A DNA stretch of 46,557 bases from an uncultured Bacilli bacterium (GTDB lineage Bacteria > Bacillota_I > Bacilli_A > RF39 > UBA660). The stretch lies in assembly GCA_944331835.1 (NCBI GenBank), contig CALVIU010000004.1:1-46557 (forward strand). The letters are read 5' to 3'. This document shows positions 43,367 to 46,557 of the stretch, in pieces. The position numbers and the translations under genes were made by a program. A model generated the notes under the pieces. The model ran no database searches. It had not been told where the DNA came from and was given only the letters and a program-made list of their open reading frames with translations. The first letter of the stretch is position 1. Each line of letters starts with the position of its first letter.

Positions 43367-45097
43367 TTAAACAAGTTCTTGATTATAAAGTTGTTTATAA
43401 TATTTATTTTTTTCTAATAATTCTTTATGAGTTCCAACTCCGACAATTTTACCTTTATCCATTACATAAATTCTACTGCATTCTTTTATAGTTGATAGTC
43501 TGTGAGCAACTATTATGATAGTATAATCTGCAGAAATGTTGTTAATTGATTTTTGAATTTCTTTTTGAGTAATGTTGTCTAAAGCAGAAGTGGCTTCATC
43601 AAATAAAATAATCTTACTTTTTTTAATTAAAGCTCTTGCAATTGCTATTCTTTGTCTTTGTCCACCGGACAAATTAACTCCACCCTCACCAATAATAGTA
43701 TTATATTTATGAGGTAAAGTTTGAATGAAATCATGAATTTGAGCAATTTTACAAGCTTCAACAATATCTTTATCTTTTACATTCTCACCCATAAGTTTTA
43801 AATTATCTTTAATACTTAAATTAAATAAATAAGGAGATTGAGTTATAACGGAAATATTATCTCTTATACTATCTTTAGATAATTTATTAATGTCAACATC
43901 ATCAATAAAAATTGAATCATTATCAACATCATAACTTTTACTTAAAAGATTAAATAATGTTGTCTTTCCACTACCACTTGCGCCTACAATTGCTACAGTA
44001 TCATTAGGTTCAATAGTTAAACTAATATCATTTAAAACACGTTCTTTATCATAACTAAATGTTAGGTTTTTAATTTCTATTTTCCCATTGATATTTTCTA
44101 ATTTTTCATTACCAAAATTTTCTTTTGGAAATTTCTTTTCATTCATAATTTCAAAAATTCTTGATGATGAGACTTTATATTTTGTATAGTAATCTTTTAT
44201 ACTTGTATAACATAATACTAAATCATATATATTAGTACGATACATAAAAATAACTAATAAACTTGTTACAGTCAATTTTTCTATACTAACTAGATAGATT
44301 CCACAAGCAACAACTAAAACAGTAGTGATTGCTTTAACTATTTCCACAGTGTCAGTTATTCTAATGTATTGTAAATTCATTTTAGAATCACATTCAGTAG
44401 ACTCATTTAAGTTCTTACAAATCATTGTATAAATTGGATTAGATATATTTAATATCTTTATATCTCTAATTCCTCTCATAGATTCATTTAATAATGTAGC
44501 ATTTCTATCTTTTATTTGACTTGTAATTTTATTAGTATGTTCATATTTTTTAAATGCTTTCTTTTCATAAAAATATACAAATATTACACATAGTAAATAA
44601 AGCAAACCTATAACAATATTTAAATAAAATACATATATTAAAACAATTAAATCTGTTAACATACATAATGAACTATATTGAACAACCCCTAAAATACTAG
44701 ATATTGCTTCAGGATCACTTTTTAATCTTTCTGATAATTCCCCTGATGTATGTTTATCAAAATTAATAGTTTTCATTTCAAAAATATTTTTAACCATATC
44801 TTTTCTAATATTATATATAATCATATTTTTTAATTTCTTTAAATACACAACATTAGTGAGTTCATTTATTATAATACTTGCTAGAGAAACAATTAAAAAT
44901 AATATTGAAAAAATAAAAGCACCTTTAATATTAAGTTCAGTTATACTTGTAAGTAATTTAGCACTTACAATAGGATTAAAGACATTAACAACTGCTAACA
45001 ACAGCATTAAAATTGCTAATACTCCTAACCATATTTTAATATTGTAAAAATATCTTAATATTTTAATATGATCTTTATTACCTTTCTTTTTTTTCAT
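43367..45097 (-). CDS. ABC exporter, fused TMD-NBD (MsbA/LmrA-like)
   Basis: Half-transporter of 576 residues. Six TM helices (about 20-320) are followed by the NBD: GASGSGKTT, a Q-loop in ISVITQSPYLF, LSGGQRQR, ILFDEATSALD and IIVAHRLSTI. No N-terminal C39 peptidase domain is present, so any peptide substrate would need separate cleavage. It works as a homodimer in this family. AAGGAG lies upstream of the ATG. It lies 14 nt downstream of the JAMM peptidase gene on the same strand, suggesting a processing-export pair. Confidence 0.93.
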   Translation of the reverse strand: MKKKKGNKDHIKILRYFYNIKIWLGVLAILMLLLAVVNVFNPIVSAKLLTSITELNIKGAFIFSILFLIVSLASIIINELTNVVYLKKLKNMIIYNIRKDMVKNIFEMKTINFDKHTSGELSERLKSDPEAISSILGVVQYSSLCMLTDLIVLIYVFYLNIVIGLLYLLCVIFVYFYEKKAFKKYEHTNKITSQIKDRNATLLNESMRGIRDIKILNISNPIYTMICKNLNESTECDSKMNLQYIRITDTVEIVKAITTVLVVACGIYLVSIEKLTVTSLLVIFMYRTNIYDLVLCYTSIKDYYTKYKVSSSRIFEIMNEKKFPKENFGNEKLENINGKIEIKNLTFSYDKERVLNDISLTIEPNDTVAIVGASGSGKTTLFNLLSKSYDVDNDSIFIDDVDINKLSKDSIRDNISVITQSPYLFNLSIKDNLKLMGENVKDKDIVEACKIAQIHDFIQTLPHKYNTIIGEGGVNLSGGQRQRIAIARALIKKSKIILFDEATSALDNITQKEIQKSINNISADYTIIIVAHRLSTIKECSRIYVMDKGKIVGVGTHKELLEKNKYYKQLYNQELV

Positions 45098-45111
45098 AAA
45101 TCATTCACTCC

Positions 45112-45852
45112 TTACTTATGCTTTTTACATAATATTTGTCCAGAACAACAAGGAATATCAACAATTTCATTTTCTTGATTAATTGCTTGAACATTATTGC
45201 TTTTAGAAATCGAGCCGTCATCTATAGTGATAAAATCGCCATTATACATTATAATTGTTTGTAAAACTTTTTTATTTGAAATTTGACTTGCTATACTTTT
45301 AAACGCCTCGTGTTGCCAAATATCTGCTATTGATAAGTTTAATCCAACATCACGAATAGAATATTTCTCCCTTATATCACTTGGAAGTAATTCAGTAAGT
45401 GTATTATTCTTTTTTTCTTCCGAAACATTTCCATGAGTGTGACCTATTGAAATAATTGAATAATTAGAATCCATTAATAATTTTTTAAACTTTTGTTCAT
45501 CAAGAGAAACCCTTAAATCATCTAAATTGTCATCTATTGAATAAATTATTTTTTCAATAGATATAACATCTTCACCATTGACTATTTTATTATTACCTAA
45601 TAAATAAAAAGGAATTTCTTCTGCAGTTTCAGGATTTTTAATTCTTTCAACTAATTTTTTATATTCTTCTAAAATATCAGTGCTTAATACTATATGTTGT
45701 TCACTATTCCTAATAGATATAGGTGATAATGGAATATCACTAACTTCTTTACTAGGATCAGTTTCAAAAGCCATAACTATATCAATAATTTGATCTTCAT
45801 ATCCATTTTCAAATAATTTTCCCATTACAACTGTTGGAACATCAAACTTCAT
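45112..45852 (-). CDS. JAMM/MPN-domain metallopeptidase
   Basis: Protein of 246 residues with the JAMM zinc site: E79 in EEIPFYLLG, HTH at 138-140 (SIGHTHGN), and S174/D177 in GLNLSIAD. An insertion of about 30 residues separates HxH from S-x-x-D. The N-terminal 70 residues and the C-terminal tail (with CCSGQILCKKH) are outside the core. JAMM proteases cut isopeptide or peptide bonds next to ubiquitin-like or peptide substrates. AAGGAGAAA supports the start. It is the first gene of an operon with the ABC exporter. No ubiquitin-like partner is visible. Confidence 0.8.
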   Translation of the reverse strand: MKFDVPTVVMGKLFENGYEDQIIDIVMAFETDPSKEVSDIPLSPISIRNSEQHIVLSTDILEEYKKLVERIKNPETAEEIPFYLLGNNKIVNGEDVISIEKIIYSIDDNLDDLRVSLDEQKFKKLLMDSNYSIISIGHTHGNVSEEKKNNTLTELLPSDIREKYSIRDVGLNLSIADIWQHEAFKSIASQISNKKVLQTIIMYNGDFITIDDGSISKSNNVQAINQENEIVDIPCCSGQILCKKHK

Positions 45853-46013
45853 AAATATTTCTCCTTTTTTTGTTAAATAAATTATTTATAACTTCTTTAA
45901 TTAATAAAAGATAATTTTACTACTTTATAAAAGTATAACATAGTTGTAGTCAAAAATAACCAGTTTGTAATCAAAAATACATATATTTCACAAAAAATTA
46001 AACTTATGTATGC

Positions 46014-46041
46014 AAAAAGAAGCAAATTTTTGCTCCTTTTA
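46014..46041 (-). terminator. Terminator downstream of the 157-aa membrane protein
   Basis: Minus-strand stem AAAGGAGCAAA/TTTGCTTCTTT (one G-T pair) followed by T5. Confidence 0.65.
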
Positions 46042-46080
46042 TAATGACAGATATGACACTTTTTTATGTGAGGGATACTC

Positions 46081-46554
46081 CTACTTTTTAGTGTCACAAG
46101 TGTCATTTTTGCCAACCCTATTCTTTTTTATAACTTTTAATGTTTCTTTATATGCTTTTTCTTCTACAATAAATGCTATAATTTCTGCAACAATAGTAAA
46201 TAAATAAAAGCATACTATTACATATATATTATCCGTAAGTGAATCATTCATATTTTGTATAAACACTATTCCCAAATACACAAGTACATAACAAACTATA
46301 AATGCCATAGTTATATTACTTAATTCTTCCAAAATTCTTTTAGATTTATGTACATCAGCATTAATGCCACCTTTTGTCCATTTCCCTAAAAAAAGCATAA
46401 GTCCAAAAATATTTATTGTTACTGAAAGCCAATAAAGACTAATCATTACATCTTTTATATTATCTTTTGAAAAAATACTGCCAATTACTGTTATTAACAT
46501 CAAAATATTACTTATTATTTGAATTAAGTTCATACTTTTAATTTTTTCTTTCAT
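46081..46554 (-). CDS. Small four-TM membrane protein, 157 aa
   Basis: Four hydrophobic helices: LIQIISNILMLITVIGSIF, MISLYWLSVTINIFGLMLFL, ITMAFIVCYVLVYLGIVFI and IYVIVCFYLFTIVAEIIAFI. They are linked by short charged loops and end in a basic/acidic tail. The start codon lies 3 nt from the window end, so the ribosome site, and possibly a longer N-terminus, cannot be seen. No family recognised. It is on the same strand as the JAMM-ABC genes but separated by a terminator. Confidence 0.7.
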   Translation of the reverse strand: MKEKIKSMNLIQIISNILMLITVIGSIFSKDNIKDVMISLYWLSVTINIFGLMLFLGKWTKGGINADVHKSKRILEELSNITMAFIVCYVLVYLGIVFIQNMNDSLTDNIYVIVCFYLFTIVAEIIAFIVEEKAYKETLKVIKKNRVGKNDTCDTKK

Positions 46555-46557
46555 TCT

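Noticed and set aside
45897-46115. 72-aa minus-strand ORF
   Set aside because: It overlaps the terminator and the end of the 157-aa membrane protein gene and lacks a ribosome site.

Overview
The window comes from a very AT-rich, low-GC Gram-positive-type bacterium. Strong Shine-Dalgarno sites, TGA used as a stop (for example rlmB and sigH), an rlmB-sigH-secE-nusG block in the same order as Bacillus, collagen-like Gly-X-Thr proteins and an NPKTG-anchored surface protein all point to a Bacilli/Mycoplasmatota-type gut lineage. No species is assigned.

Layout. 0.2-3.3 kb: ABC ATPase plus FtsX-type permease. 3.4-5.0 kb: large polytopic membrane protein. 5.1-7.8 kb: a tight run of small soluble enzymes (phosphodiesterase, MBL-fold hydrolase, GNAT, CinA C-terminal amidase). 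7.8-11.2 kb: FkbM methyltransferase, a RelA/SpoT homologue whose synthetase site looks dead, and a YhcC-type radical SAM protein. 11.26-18.83 kb: an apparent genomic island next to tRNA-Thr(CGT). It is bounded by the intact tRNA and a copy of the tRNA 3' half, and contains a broken tyrosine recombinase. Its cargo is a four-gene operon (radical SAM, radical SAM/SPASM, HprK-like P-loop protein, HelD-like RNA polymerase recycling ATPase), a Nudix hydrolase and decayed gene fragments. 19.4-24.7 kb: housekeeping genes (PepF, a MazG-like protein, a CaCA exchanger, RlmB, SigH, SecE, NusG). 24.7-26.6 kb: VanZ-RDD and HD-domain genes on the minus strand. 26.7-28.9 kb: collagen-like protein plus GT2/TPR glycosyltransferase. 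29.0-34.05 kb: a Bce-type peptide-sensing module (response regulator, intramembrane-sensing kinase, ABC ATPase, permease, and a coupled 33-residue membrane protein) with BceR-like sites. 34.1-39.6 kb: second collagen-like protein, a giant DUF11-repeat NPKTG protein, and a membrane-anchored SsuA/THI5-like binding protein. At 40.02 kb its ABC ATPase stops abruptly after the signature motif. 40.1-46.56 kb: a mostly minus-strand block of unrecognised genes plus a JAMM metallopeptidase and an ABC exporter, possibly a second insertion.

How the parts may work together. The collagen-like proteins, the adjacent glycosyltransferase and the DUF11 protein form a cell-surface set. The Bce module probably senses and resists peptide antibiotics. 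The island operon looks like a peptide- or protein-modification system paired with an RNA-polymerase-protecting HelD. This is the best candidate here for an undescribed system, but no precursor peptide was found. The JAMM-ABC exporter pair is a second, weaker candidate.
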